Below the pieces are notes generated by a model. It was not told where the DNA came from, made no database searches, and saw only the letters and a program-made list of their open reading frames with translations. Of a DNA stretch of 50,415 nt, positions 34,802 to 43,017 are shown one piece after another (within the stretch, counting starts at the first letter, position 1; each line of letters starts with the position of its first letter). The stretch is taken from assembly GCA_016213015.1 (NCBI GenBank), contig JACRCE010000101.1, forward strand, positions 1-50,415. The letters are read 5' to 3'. The stretch comes from Deltaproteobacteria bacterium. GTDB lineage: Bacteria; Desulfobacterota; GWC2-55-46. A program made the position numbers and the translations under genes.

Positions 34802-34975
34802 AGGCCGCTCAAAAACGCTCAGATGCAAGGCGTCAAGGAGCGACGAATGAGCCCAGCGCCACTTTGCTACACGAAGGAATTTGTCAAGCAACATGCTTTC
34901 GTAATCCAAAGTGGCGCTGGGCGCAGTGAGGAGCGACGCAGACAACGCCGCAGATGGGCGTTTTTCAGCGGCCTG
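34802..34975. repeat. repeat family A, copy 3, with enlarged central hairpin
   Basis: Outer parts as in copies 1 and 2 (GCCGCTCAAAAACG, GGAGCGACGAATGAG, GCAGTGAGGAGCGACGCAGA, CGTTTTTCAGCGGC). The small central hairpin is replaced by a 72-bp one (34851-34922) with CCCAGCGCCACTTTGC and AAAGTGGCGCTGGGC arms. The right end supplies the final LAGR codons and the TGA of the CgeB-like gene. Confidence 0.9.
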
Positions 34976-36026
34976 CTAACACGTCGTAGGCTTCGCTCAC
35001 TATCCGCGCAACGTGGTCGTAGGTATACGCAACCGTTACATGGGCATAGCCCTCGGATGCGACACGCTCGCGCTCATCGTCGTGCTTCAGGAGATGCGCC
35101 AGTTTCGTCCTGAACTCTTGAACGCCTTCGTAGACGGCGACATGTTTGCCCGGCTCCACAACCGAGGCCAGGTCCCTTGAACCGTCGGTCAAGAGGCAGG
35201 CGCGGCACGCCGGAACCTCGAGGACGCGCATGTTCATGCCCGTGCGCTTGGCCGCCTCCTCGCCCCAATTCGTTATATTAAGCACAACCTTTGTCTCGCC
35301 GTACAATCGGGTAAGAGACTCGCCGTGGATGTACGCTCCTTTGAACGCTCGTCTCACCGGCGCGTTGAAGATATTCTTCTTGAGCCACTTCGGGCCGTAT
35401 ATCACGCCGTTGGACGAAACCTTCAGAGCCTCCTCTATAAACCTCTGGCGCATATCCGACCGGCCTCCCACGAAACACCAGTCAAATCGTTTTTTACAGT
35501 CCACGGGATGAAATGCCTTCGTGTCAACCGAATGAAAGAGCAGGGCCGCGTTCTTTATCCCCCTTTTTCGCGCCTCATCAACGCACGACGAATTCATGAA
35601 AAAATATTTATCGAAGAGGTCTATCTCCTTGAACGCCTCCGACTGCCTCTCCTCGCGCTCGACCCACCAGCCGAAAAGAGACGCCTTCTTCTTGACCTCG
35701 ATGAGGGCCTCCTCCTTGAAACGTATGCCGCGTATCAGCAAGACGAGATCGGGCGCAAAGGCGTTGACGGCCTCGACGAGCTTTAAGCTTCTATAGTTGA
35801 GGTGCGCTTTAGGATGTTCCGAAAAAAAAGACCTGTCCTTGGGCAGCAGCCTCAGATTGTGCGCCGTCTTATTCACATGATGGATGACGTACCTGTCGAA
35901 CAGGGTGTTCTCATCGGCATAGAGACATTCGGCCTCGACGCCCATCGCATTGAAGGCGGCCTTCAGGTAGTCGGCTATCGGCGGCCTTGACGAATAAACA
36001 AGGAGCGCCCTTTTGAGTTTTGTCAC
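34965..36026 (-). CDS. CgeB-like glycosyltransferase (GT1-like C-terminus)
   Basis: Protein of 353 aa resembling the CgeB/'spore maturation' glycosyltransferase group, which here is surely not sporulation related. Typical pieces are FDWCFVGGRSDMRQRFIEEA, YGETKVVLNITNWGEEAAKR and RVLEVPACRACLLTDGSRDL. The N-terminal half (LLVYSSRPPIADYLKAAFNA) is DUF3880-like. The sugar is unknown. It overlaps the upstream GT9 by 4 bp, and its last codons lie in repeat A. Confidence 0.85.
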   Translation of the reverse strand: MTKLKRALLVYSSRPPIADYLKAAFNAMGVEAECLYADENTLFDRYVIHHVNKTAHNLRLLPKDRSFFSEHPKAHLNYRSLKLVEAVNAFAPDLVLLIRGIRFKEEALIEVKKKASLFGWWVEREERQSEAFKEIDLFDKYFFMNSSCVDEARKRGIKNAALLFHSVDTKAFHPVDCKKRFDWCFVGGRSDMRQRFIEEALKVSSNGVIYGPKWLKKNIFNAPVRRAFKGAYIHGESLTRLYGETKVVLNITNWGEEAAKRTGMNMRVLEVPACRACLLTDGSRDLASVVEPGKHVAVYEGVQEFRTKLAHLLKHDDERERVASEGYAHVTVAYTYDHVARIVSEAYDVLAGR

Positions 36027-37156
36027 GCTCCACTCCCGCCTTTATGCGCTAATACAGTCTTTACCGCCGCTTGAACCTCGTCAACCGTTATCGCCTCCAT
36101 GCACCTCTGATACTTGCACTTCTTGCTTGAGCACGGGTCGCACGTCCTCGGCTTTTGTATGACGACGTGCCTGCCCTTGTCATAGAGCGGCCCGGTTCTC
36201 CGGTAGTCCGCCACCGCGTATAAAGCAACGACCGGAGTCCCTGCCGTAATCGCTATGTGCATGGGCCCGGTATCGCCGGTAACGAGACACTGGAGCCTTC
36301 TTATGAGAGGCGCAAGTTCAACGAGGCTCAAGCGGCCCGCGATGCTTATCGCCCTTTCTCCTATGCCCGCGGCAATCCCCTCGCACAACGCGGCCTCGTT
36401 TGGAGAGCCTGTTATGATCAATCGCGCTGAAGGGTATACATCGACAAGCCTCTTGCCCAGTTCTATAAACCTGTCCGGGAACCACTGCCTGCTTATCGTC
36501 GAAGCCCCGGGCTGGAATCCAATGAGCAGGTCTTTTTCCCCAACGCCCTCCTTCGCAAGAAACGCCTCAACGCCCGTTGTGGAGTCGGCGTTGACGAAAA
36601 GCTCCATCCTTACGTCGGTAGTATCGCAGCCGGCCAGAGCCGTCGTCGCAAGCCGCGCCTGTATGCCGTGTCCGAGGCCGTCCCACGCGACAACCGGCGC
36701 ATTGTTGGCAAGCAGAAAGTTATAAGCGCTGTTGTTCGGCAGTTTCATTATAAAGCGCGCCCCTGCAAGATAACATATCGGCGTTGCCTGCGGCTCGTTG
36801 CCGTGCAGTATGAGCGCCAGATCGAAGTTGAACGGCTTTAGCTCCCTTATGGTCGCAAAGAATCTCTTATACCCGCCATGATACAACACCACCCTGTCAA
36901 GGTACGGGCTGTTGTCGAAGAGCGCGGCGTTGTCCGCGTTGAAGAGCGCGACGATCCTCGCCGATGGGTATCTCCTCCGAACGGCCCTTATGGCCGGGGT
37001 CGAAAGAAGCGTATCCCCTATGGCCGTGGACGACACGACAAGGATATTCTTTACCTCGCCCGGCGCGAACCACTCCATGCCGGTCTTTCGCCTGTCAACG
37101 GCCTTCAAGAATCTGAGATACAGATACAATAGATTGTCGATCGGGGCAAACCTCAT
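36023..37156 (-). CDS. glycosyltransferase family 9, Cys-tail type
   Basis: 377 aa. Start region ILVVSSTAIGDTLLSTPAIR, middle LIGFQPGASTISRQWFPDRF (about 223-242), donor site CLVTGDTGPMHIAITAGTPV and the VALYAVADYRRTGP stretch. Tail cysteines CDPCSSKKCKYQRCMEAI, close to the usual GT9 tail C-x2-C-x4-C-x3-4-C. Neighbour overlaps: 4 bp with the CgeB-like gene downstream and 4 bp with the deacetylase gene upstream. Sugar and acceptor unassigned. Confidence 0.9.
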   Translation of the reverse strand: MRFAPIDNLLYLYLRFLKAVDRRKTGMEWFAPGEVKNILVVSSTAIGDTLLSTPAIRAVRRRYPSARIVALFNADNAALFDNSPYLDRVVLYHGGYKRFFATIRELKPFNFDLALILHGNEPQATPICYLAGARFIMKLPNNSAYNFLLANNAPVVAWDGLGHGIQARLATTALAGCDTTDVRMELFVNADSTTGVEAFLAKEGVGEKDLLIGFQPGASTISRQWFPDRFIELGKRLVDVYPSARLIITGSPNEAALCEGIAAGIGERAISIAGRLSLVELAPLIRRLQCLVTGDTGPMHIAITAGTPVVALYAVADYRRTGPLYDKGRHVVIQKPRTCDPCSSKKCKYQRCMEAITVDEVQAAVKTVLAHKGGSGA

Positions 37157-37968
37157 AAGCCACGCTTCCTGAAGGCGGAGTATATACCGGAGAGCAACGG
37201 GTTGGTGTATACCTTGAGCCTTGATTCAAGCCATCGCGGCCTGTCCCTTACCGCAATCCTGTTTATGGCGAACACGTCCGCGCCTTGCCTTACGACTCCA
37301 TGCCGCGTGGTGAATATGGCCTTGTAACCCGCCTTTTTCGCCGCGCCGACGGCGTTGTCCGAAAAGAGACCCTTTGGCCAACAGAGGTACGGACAGTCGT
37401 GCCCAAACTCGGCCTCTATCGCGGCCTTGGACGAGACGAGTTCCTTGGCAAGCGCAACGTCATTCAACTCATCGCATAGGGCATGGGCAGCGGTATGAGA
37501 GTAAAACCTGACGAGGCCGCTTGCCTCCATCTCCCTTGCCATGTCCCAGTTCATTATCGCCTTATGAACCTCGCCCGCCTCAATGCTTTTTATGGCCTGC
37601 CTGTGGCGCAACGGATTTCCACCGCTCTCGTCTATCGCCGCCCTCTTTTCGGCGCTTGAAGCGGCCTGAGAAGCGGCAAGCCACGACGTTACGGCAAAGA
37701 TCGTCGCCTTAACGCCGTACTTTTGAAGGAGCGGCCATGCAAAGACATAGTTGTCCAGATATGCGTCGTCAAAGGTTATCGCAATGGAGCCGGGGCATAC
37801 CTCCCGCTCCCCGCGCATAAACGCAACTACTTCATCGAGACTGAGCGTCTTGTAACCCGCCTCCTTTATGAACTTCAACGAGCGTTCAAACGCCTCCGGC
37901 GTAATCGTTATCATGTCTCCGGCGTTTGTATTGACGTGATGATACATGAATATCGGTATGACCGGCAT
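37153..37968 (-). CDS. polysaccharide deacetylase family protein
   Basis: NodB-homology (carbohydrate esterase 4) protein, about 271 aa from ATG 37968; GAGG stands close before the ATG and the preceding GT4 gene stops 4 bp upstream. Motif 1 is ITFDDAYLDNYV with the metal-binding Asp pair, motif 2 is YSHTAAHAL (H-x3-H), and CWPKGLFSDNAV is also recognisable. IFMYHHV opens the domain. There is no signal peptide, so it would act in the cytoplasm on a lipid-linked sugar or nucleotide sugar rather than in the wall. In the cluster it probably removes an acetyl group from an N-acetylated sugar of the LPS core (inference). Confidence 0.88.
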   Translation of the reverse strand: MPVIPIFMYHHVNTNAGDMITITPEAFERSLKFIKEAGYKTLSLDEVVAFMRGEREVCPGSIAITFDDAYLDNYVFAWPLLQKYGVKATIFAVTSWLAASQAASSAEKRAAIDESGGNPLRHRQAIKSIEAGEVHKAIMNWDMAREMEASGLVRFYSHTAAHALCDELNDVALAKELVSSKAAIEAEFGHDCPYLCWPKGLFSDNAVGAAKKAGYKAIFTTRHGVVRQGADVFAINRIAVRDRPRWLESRLKVYTNPLLSGIYSAFRKRGL

Positions 37969-37972
37969 CACC

Positions 37973-39085
37973 TCAAACCCTCTTTCGCCTTGCCTCAAGC
38001 AAACCGTTGTACAACTCGAACATGCCCCTTGCCATCGCGTCCATTGAAAACGATCTCTCCACCATTGCCCTGCCCGCCTCTCCCATCTGAGCCGTCTTTT
38101 CCCTGTCCTTCAATAAATTTATTATCGCTCCCGCAAGGGAAGCCGCGTCCTCCGGCGGAACCAAAAGCCCCGTAACGCCGTCGATGACCGCCTCGCCCAC
38201 GCCCCCGACGTTCGATGCAATGACCGCCTTCTTCATTGCCGCTGCCTCAAGTATCGAAGTCCCAAGCGCCTCCTGAAGCGTCGGCAAAACGAAAAGGTCT
38301 ATAGATGAAAGCACGGCTGGAACGTCCTTTCTCAAGCCGAGGAGCTTGACGCTCTTGCCTAGCCCAAGGCTCTTTATCCTCTCTTCTATGTTTGACCGCT
38401 GAGGCCCGTCCCCGGCAAAGACGAAGACGGCTGAGGGGAAGGATTCAAGCGCCATTGGTATGGCCTCAAGCAGAACGTGATGCCCCTTTTTCTTCCTCAG
38501 GATGGCGACCGTGCCGACGATTGGAATCTCGCTGTCCAGCCCAAGCTCTTGCCTCAACGTACCCGGCGCGGAATCGGGGTCGAATATCTTGAGGTCAACC
38601 CCGGTCGGTATGGATACGACGCGATTCGCGTTTATCCCCTTTTCGTCAACAAGATACCGCCTTACCGCGTCGCTCACCGTCACCACTATATGCGGAAGGA
38701 GCGAATAGCTCATCTTCGAGGTTATGGGAAGCGCCAAGTGCCGCGTCCTCACAATTATCGGCCTTGAACTCGACAACCTTCCGGCAACGGCAAGAAGCAG
38801 GCTGTCGTCCCCGCTATGGGTGCTTACCACGTCAACCCTCTCCTGCTTTATAAGCTGAAGGCAGAATAAGAGCGCGGATATGTCCCGGTTGGAGCGCATC
38901 CGGTGCGTCCTTACGTCCAAGCCGTTCGACGCTGCCTTTTCCCTGAGCCTGCTGTCCGGCTTGCAGACTATTATCGGACGCGCCCCGAGTCTTTTCAAGC
39001 CGAGACATTCATGGAGCGTCCTGTTTTCCTGCCCGCCCCATCCAAGGGAGGATTCGGAGTGCAACACCGTAAATTCCCCTCTCAT
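37973..39085 (-). CDS. glycosyltransferase family 4
   Basis: GT-B transferase, 370 aa. Start FTVLHSESSLGWGGQENRTL, then VTVSDAVRRYLVDEKGINAN, IPTGVDLKIFDPDS, IVGTVAILRKKKGHHVLLEA, FVFAGDGPQR, and the C-terminal E-x7-E region LPTLQEALGTSILEAAAMKK. The WGGQE element is frequent in LPS-core GT4 enzymes. It overlaps the methyltransferase gene by 4 bp. Confidence 0.9.
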   Translation of the reverse strand: MRGEFTVLHSESSLGWGGQENRTLHECLGLKRLGARPIIVCKPDSRLREKAASNGLDVRTHRMRSNRDISALLFCLQLIKQERVDVVSTHSGDDSLLLAVAGRLSSSRPIIVRTRHLALPITSKMSYSLLPHIVVTVSDAVRRYLVDEKGINANRVVSIPTGVDLKIFDPDSAPGTLRQELGLDSEIPIVGTVAILRKKKGHHVLLEAIPMALESFPSAVFVFAGDGPQRSNIEERIKSLGLGKSVKLLGLRKDVPAVLSSIDLFVLPTLQEALGTSILEAAAMKKAVIASNVGGVGEAVIDGVTGLLVPPEDAASLAGAIINLLKDREKTAQMGEAGRAMVERSFSMDAMARGMFELYNGLLEARRKRV

Positions 39086-39780
39086 CTCCCCATGCGCTCC
39101 AGTCTCACGACAAGATGATCTCCAAGGAGCGCGTCCTTGGATGACAAAACCCTGAGCAGAGACGCCTTGGCTGAATCTTTTTCAGTTTCAAGGGCCCTGC
39201 CCATGCCCCCCATGCAATAGCTCGCCTTTAGCAGGGGATACAACAGATAGGCCGATCTCTTGTATCCCGACGCCTTGATCTCCTTGAGCTCAAAGCCGGC
39301 GCGTACGCCAAGGCCCATTATCTCGACAAGAGAGACGGCGTTGAAAACAACCTTGTCCCAACCCTTCTTTTCAACGATTGTCCTTATCGGCTTGAAACCC
39401 GGATAATAACCCCTTCTCAGAAAATACAGCCTTGACGAAGCGTTCAATATGTTCGGCAGGCTCAGTATGAGGCTTCCGCCTTTTTTAACGAGCCGGGTAA
39501 ACTCCCTGAACAACTTGGCGTGGTTTTCAAGATACTGGAGCGATTCACTGCAAAGCACATAGTCGAACGCATCGCCGATGAACGGCAGATTTTCGTTCAG
39601 GTCCGCCCTGACAAATCTTCCCTGCATGGTAGTCGCCTCGTACAAATCGAGCGCGACGACCCTGAACCCGGCCTCCTTGAGCGCAGAGCCTATGGCGTCC
39701 GTGCCTGAGCCCGCGTCAAGAACCAGACCTCGTTCCAACCCGTCCATAAATTCCAATACGCTCATCTGATGGCGTTTCAT
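39082..39780 (-). CDS. class I SAM-dependent methyltransferase
   Basis: 232 aa. Motif I is LVLDAGSGTDAIGSALKEAG (about 14-33) and motif II VVALDLYE. FDYVLCSESLQYLENHAKLF (about 73-92) and KKGGSLILSLPN (about 99-110) resemble Methyltransf_11/UbiE-type enzymes. Substrate unknown; in this cluster methylation of a core sugar or of a lipid intermediate is plausible. It overlaps both neighbours by 4 bp. A distal membrane or hydrophobic patch (YLLYPLLKASYCMG) might hint at membrane association. Confidence 0.85.
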   Translation of the reverse strand: MKRHQMSVLEFMDGLERGLVLDAGSGTDAIGSALKEAGFRVVALDLYEATTMQGRFVRADLNENLPFIGDAFDYVLCSESLQYLENHAKLFREFTRLVKKGGSLILSLPNILNASSRLYFLRRGYYPGFKPIRTIVEKKGWDKVVFNAVSLVEIMGLGVRAGFELKEIKASGYKRSAYLLYPLLKASYCMGGMGRALETEKDSAKASLLRVLSSKDALLGDHLVVRLERMGR

Positions 39781-40946
39781 TGAAGATCACCTTGCGCGTT
39801 GCCCTTGAGCATGGCAATGACCGCCTTCAAAACAACATCCGGATCAAGCTCGTCAAGACACCTGCTCTTCTTCGTGCCGTTGCATCCGTCCTTGCCGCAC
39901 GGCGCGCAGTCCCACGGCATCTGTATGACGAGGTTGCGCCCGAACCTTTGCGTCCCGTTCCTTTGCGGGTACGGAGACCAGATACCCGAGGCCGGGGCGC
40001 TCTTGTTGGCCGCGAACCATGCGCCTATCTCTTTATTGTCCCACGGCCCCCAATCGAACGCGCCTGAAGGGCCGAACACGGCCGCAACCGGCGTCCCGAC
40101 CGCGGCGGCTATGTGCATGGGCGCGGAATCAACGCCGAAAAAAAGAGCGGCGCGCCTTGACAAAACGCTCATCCGCTTCAACGTGAGCGCGTTCAATATG
40201 TCAACCGGGCGGCTCTTCACAACCTTCAATATCGCGGCGATCATGGCGCGCTCCTTGTCAGCCGGGCCGGAGGTCAACACGGTCTTGAAGCCCTCGCGCG
40301 ATAGTCCGTCAATCAGATGAGCACAGCCATCGGCGGTCCAGCATTTGAACAGCCAGCGCGAGACAGGGTGGATATGCACGTAGCGCTCGCCCGGCCGTAT
40401 CCCTCTTTCCTCAAGCGCCATTTGAACATACGCCTCATCCTCTTGAGAGGCATGGATGTCAACTCGCAGATCGTTCGTATCGACGCCGAATGAGCGAAGA
40501 ACGCCGAGATCGCGCAGCACGTTATGAAGCCTGATTGACGGCCTTTCGGCAAGATGCGTATAAAGCAGCCTCTTCCCTGCAAAGCCCTCTCCAACGGGAT
40601 CGTAACCGAGCCGATACCTTGCCCCGGTTAAAAATCCAAGAAACGCGGCCCTGTCCCCTCCGGTCAAGTCCACGGTCATGTCAAAACGCCTTCCTCTCAA
40701 AGCGGCCGCCTGTTGCACCTGATGCAAGCGCTTCAATCCCGATGCGCCCCTGTCAAGGCTTATGACCTCGTCAACAAGGGGATTCTCCGTCAACATCTCT
40801 TCGGTGCCGGGGTTTACGAGGACTGAGACGCGGCTGGCCGGAAAACTCTCTTTAAGCGCCCTTATGGCGGGGACACACAAGAGCACGTCCCCTATGTGTC
40901 TGAGCTTTATGACGAGTATGTTCTTTACGCCGGGAAAATCGTTCAC
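39777..40946 (-). CDS. glycosyltransferase family 9, Cys-tail type
   Basis: 389 aa. NILVIKLRHIGDVLLCVPAI near the N-terminus, VHIHPVSRWLFKCWTADGCA (about 191-210), donor site LFFGVDSAPMHIAAAVGTPV and AAVFGPSGAFDWGPW. Tail CAPCGKDGCNGTKKSRCLDE. The start codon is GTG and overlaps the GT2 stop as GTGA; both codons lie in the family F repeat at 40942-40970. The SRWLFKCW and GPSGAFDWGPW features point to a core heptosyltransferase of the WaaQ (heptosyl-III-like) group, but this is uncertain. Confidence 0.88.
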   Translation of the reverse strand: MNDFPGVKNILVIKLRHIGDVLLCVPAIRALKESFPASRVSVLVNPGTEEMLTENPLVDEVISLDRGASGLKRLHQVQQAAALRGRRFDMTVDLTGGDRAAFLGFLTGARYRLGYDPVGEGFAGKRLLYTHLAERPSIRLHNVLRDLGVLRSFGVDTNDLRVDIHASQEDEAYVQMALEERGIRPGERYVHIHPVSRWLFKCWTADGCAHLIDGLSREGFKTVLTSGPADKERAMIAAILKVVKSRPVDILNALTLKRMSVLSRRAALFFGVDSAPMHIAAAVGTPVAAVFGPSGAFDWGPWDNKEIGAWFAANKSAPASGIWSPYPQRNGTQRFGRNLVIQMPWDCAPCGKDGCNGTKKSRCLDELDPDVVLKAVIAMLKGNAQGDLQ

Positions 40947-40970
40947 GGTTCACGGTCGCGGTTAACGGCC
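40942..40970. repeat. family F repeat supplying a stop/start junction
   Basis: TTCACGGTTCACGGTCGCGG then TTAACGG. On the minus strand it reads NRDREP and then GTGA, where TGA ends the GT2 gene and GTG starts the GT9 gene. Confidence 0.85.
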
Positions 40971-41704
40971 TTCATCTCCTTGAGCTTTGCGTACTTGGCA
41001 AGCGTGTACGCCGCGTACAACATGCTGAGCGTTATCCCGACCGAGCCGTCGAGAAAGCCGCGCTTCAACACGAACATCTTGAGGAACGTCGCCAACGGCC
41101 TCAACAGCAGATCGAAGACCGTGGCGCTCCTGCCGTCCTTTTTCATCTGCTCCGCTGCAAGCGTCGAATACCTTTGCATCCTGTCAAGGTAATCGCCCAC
41201 GTCCTTGTAAGTATAATGGATGAGCGGATTTTTCAGATACCCGACCGCGCCGTTTACCACAACGGCCTCATGCACGGCCCGCTCCGAGAACGCGCCGGCG
41301 TCTTTTCTATAAAGCCTCAGATTATAATCGGGATACCAGCCGCAATGACGTATCCAGCGTCCGCCAAAGTGGTTTTTTCTCGGCACGTAATATCCGTCCG
41401 CGTCCCCTGACGATATTGCCTTGAGTATCTCATCCCTCAGCTCAGGCCCTACCCTTTCGTCCGCGTCAACGTTCAATATCCATCCGCCTCGCGCCCGCGA
41501 GGCAACGAGATTCTTCTGAGCGCCGAAGCCGAGCCACTTATCATTGAAGACCAGAGCGCCGCGTGAGCGGCAGATATCCACGGTCTTGTCAACCGAGCCG
41601 GAATCGCTCACCAAGACCTCGCCGGCCCATTTGAGGCCGTCAAGGCACTCACCGATGGACTCTTCCTCGTTCAGGGTTATTATGGTAACGGAAAGTCCAG
41701 TCAC
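40943..41704 (-). CDS. glycosyltransferase family 2, WaaE/KdtX-like
   Basis: 253 aa. LSVTIITLNEEESIGECLDG, then EVLVSDSGSVDKTVDI (DSGS replaces the usual first acidic motif), and DADERVG (about 80-86) as the catalytic DxD. HCGWYPDYNLRLYRK and FSERAVHEAV are characteristic of the WaaE/KdtX group (beta-1,4-glucosyltransferase to heptose I of the LPS core). The final residues NRDREP are encoded by the family F repeat and are not part of the family. Confidence 0.88.
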   Translation of the reverse strand: MTGLSVTIITLNEEESIGECLDGLKWAGEVLVSDSGSVDKTVDICRSRGALVFNDKWLGFGAQKNLVASRARGGWILNVDADERVGPELRDEILKAISSGDADGYYVPRKNHFGGRWIRHCGWYPDYNLRLYRKDAGAFSERAVHEAVVVNGAVGYLKNPLIHYTYKDVGDYLDRMQRYSTLAAEQMKKDGRSATVFDLLLRPLATFLKMFVLKRGFLDGSVGITLSMLYAAYTLAKYAKLKEMKAVNRDREP

Positions 41705-41744
41705 GGTTCAGGGTTGAAAGTACGGTTCATGGTTCATAGTTCAG
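41701..41744. repeat. degenerate family F repeat
   Basis: TCACGGTTCAGGGTTGAAAG, TACGGTTCATGG, TTCATAGTTCAG: a single arm of diverged units upstream of the WaaE-like gene. The stretch 41745-41818 shows nothing else. Confidence 0.6.
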
Positions 41745-41818
41745 GACGCGGGATGCTCCACGCACCCATCCTGTGTTGTGGACTCTACTACTACGCATGC
41801 CTCAAAGCTACCCTTACC

Positions 41819-41986
41819 TCACAGCGGCTTGGCCTCTTCAATCAACATGACCGGGATATCGTCCTTTATGGGATAGACGATGGCGCATCTTTCGCAGACC
41901 AGTCCGTCCTTGCCGTCGTTCAAGCGCACCTTGCCCTTGCACTTGGGGCAGGCCAGAATATCGAGCAGTTCTTTATCTATTGCCAT
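41819..41986 (-). CDS. Trm112/YcaR-family small zinc-ribbon protein
   Basis: Complete 55-residue protein. It begins AIDKELLDILACPKC and has one CPKC (Cys13/Cys16) and one CERC (Cys31/Cys34), a four-Cys zinc ribbon, followed by YPIKDDIPVML, the Trm112/UPF0434 signature. Eukaryotic Trm112 activates methyltransferases; bacterial relatives often lie in LPS or lipid A gene clusters (next to lpxK or kdsB). GGAGG is 4 nt before the ATG. It sits between the WaaE-like GT2 and the flippase gene; a methyltransferase lies two genes further. Confidence 0.93.
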   Translation of the reverse strand: MAIDKELLDILACPKCKGKVRLNDGKDGLVCERCAIVYPIKDDIPVMLIEEAKPL

Positions 41987-42042
41987 ACAGCCTCCATGAA
42001 ATACCTGTTTTTTTACGCCCGCGCATCACGACAATGTTGCCT

Positions 42043-42076
42043 TTACGGTCGCGGCTCACGGTCGCGGCTCACGGCC
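42043..42076. repeat. family F repeat inside the end of the flippase-like gene
   Basis: TTACGGTCGCGGCTCACGG, TCGCGGCTCACGG: tandem units on one arm, encoding SRDREPRP and the stop TAA. Confidence 0.8.
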
Positions 42077-43017
42077 TTTAAGGGCATCCCGCCCATCCTT
42101 ATATACTCCACGCCGCCGATGATGCTCACTATCGCCGTAATGGCGAACCAGATGAGAGAGAGCGTAACGGCTTGCTCCTTTGTCGCGCCGGCCATCGGAA
42201 AAAGAAATATGAACGCCCCCTCGCGGATGCCGAGACCGGCAAGCGAGAGCGGCAGCATGGATATTACGGTGGTAAGCGGTATAAGCAGAAAGTAATACCC
42301 AAGGCTTATGCCGATGCCGAGTTGAACGCCGAGAAGATAGTAGCCGATGATGACGCCTGACTGCACGAAGAGCGAACAGAGGAATATCTTTACGAGCACT
42401 CCGGGGTGTTTCTTGTAGCTCATCAGCACGTTGTAGAAGGCGTCTATCTTCTTGTTGATGCCGTAGAAATGCACCTTTGACAGCAACCACATTACGCGGT
42501 TATGTAGCCCCTCCACCCAGATGACGAGGCTCAACGTTACAAAAGCGCCGATGAGGAGCGCGAGGAACACCGGCAGCGCCGTGCCCTTTATGAGCGCCCA
42601 ACCGGGAATAAGAGCCAGCGCGGTCAGCGTCATAAGCGCGGTAAAGCCCGAGTACCTGTCCATAAACATGGATGCAAAAGAGACGTCCCCCCTCTGAGAG
42701 GACTTGTAGAGGAAATACCCTTTCACGAGGTCTCCGCCCACCATCGTCGGCAGGAAGTTGTTGAAAAACATCCCGATGAAGTATATCGAGAGGAGCTTGA
42801 AGTACCCGACCTCCATGTCCTTTTTAAGCACTATTGACCAGCGATAGGTCGACACCGCCTGAGTGCAGACAAAAAACAGCGCGATAAGGACGATGACGTG
42901 CGGCTTGACCGATATGGCCGTCCTCCAGAAAAGCGCCATGTCGAGCTTGCTGAACAGGACGTAGAGTATGAAGCCGGATACGCATATCTTCAAAAGAACG
43001 GAGAGGACATTCTTCAC
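42043..43017 (-). CDS. lysylphosphatidylglycerol-synthase-TM-like / UPF0104 membrane protein, flippase-like
   Basis: Polytopic membrane protein (324 aa, about 8 hydrophobic segments) of the UPF0104/AglD-MprF-like family. QAVSTYRWSIVLKKDM, FNNFLPTMVGGDLVKGYFLY and MFMDRYSG match its conserved elements, and GGDL is diagnostic. Relatives act as putative lipid or polyprenyl-phosphate-sugar flippases. It overlaps the adjacent GT2 by 4 bp, suggesting it handles the GT2 product. The C-terminal KAVSRDREPRP is encoded by the family F repeat at 42043-42076. Confidence 0.87.
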   Translation of the reverse strand: MKNVLSVLLKICVSGFILYVLFSKLDMALFWRTAISVKPHVIVLIALFFVCTQAVSTYRWSIVLKKDMEVGYFKLLSIYFIGMFFNNFLPTMVGGDLVKGYFLYKSSQRGDVSFASMFMDRYSGFTALMTLTALALIPGWALIKGTALPVFLALLIGAFVTLSLVIWVEGLHNRVMWLLSKVHFYGINKKIDAFYNVLMSYKKHPGVLVKIFLCSLFVQSGVIIGYYLLGVQLGIGISLGYYFLLIPLTTVISMLPLSLAGLGIREGAFIFLFPMAGATKEQAVTLSLIWFAITAIVSIIGGVEYIRMGGMPLKAVSRDREPRP

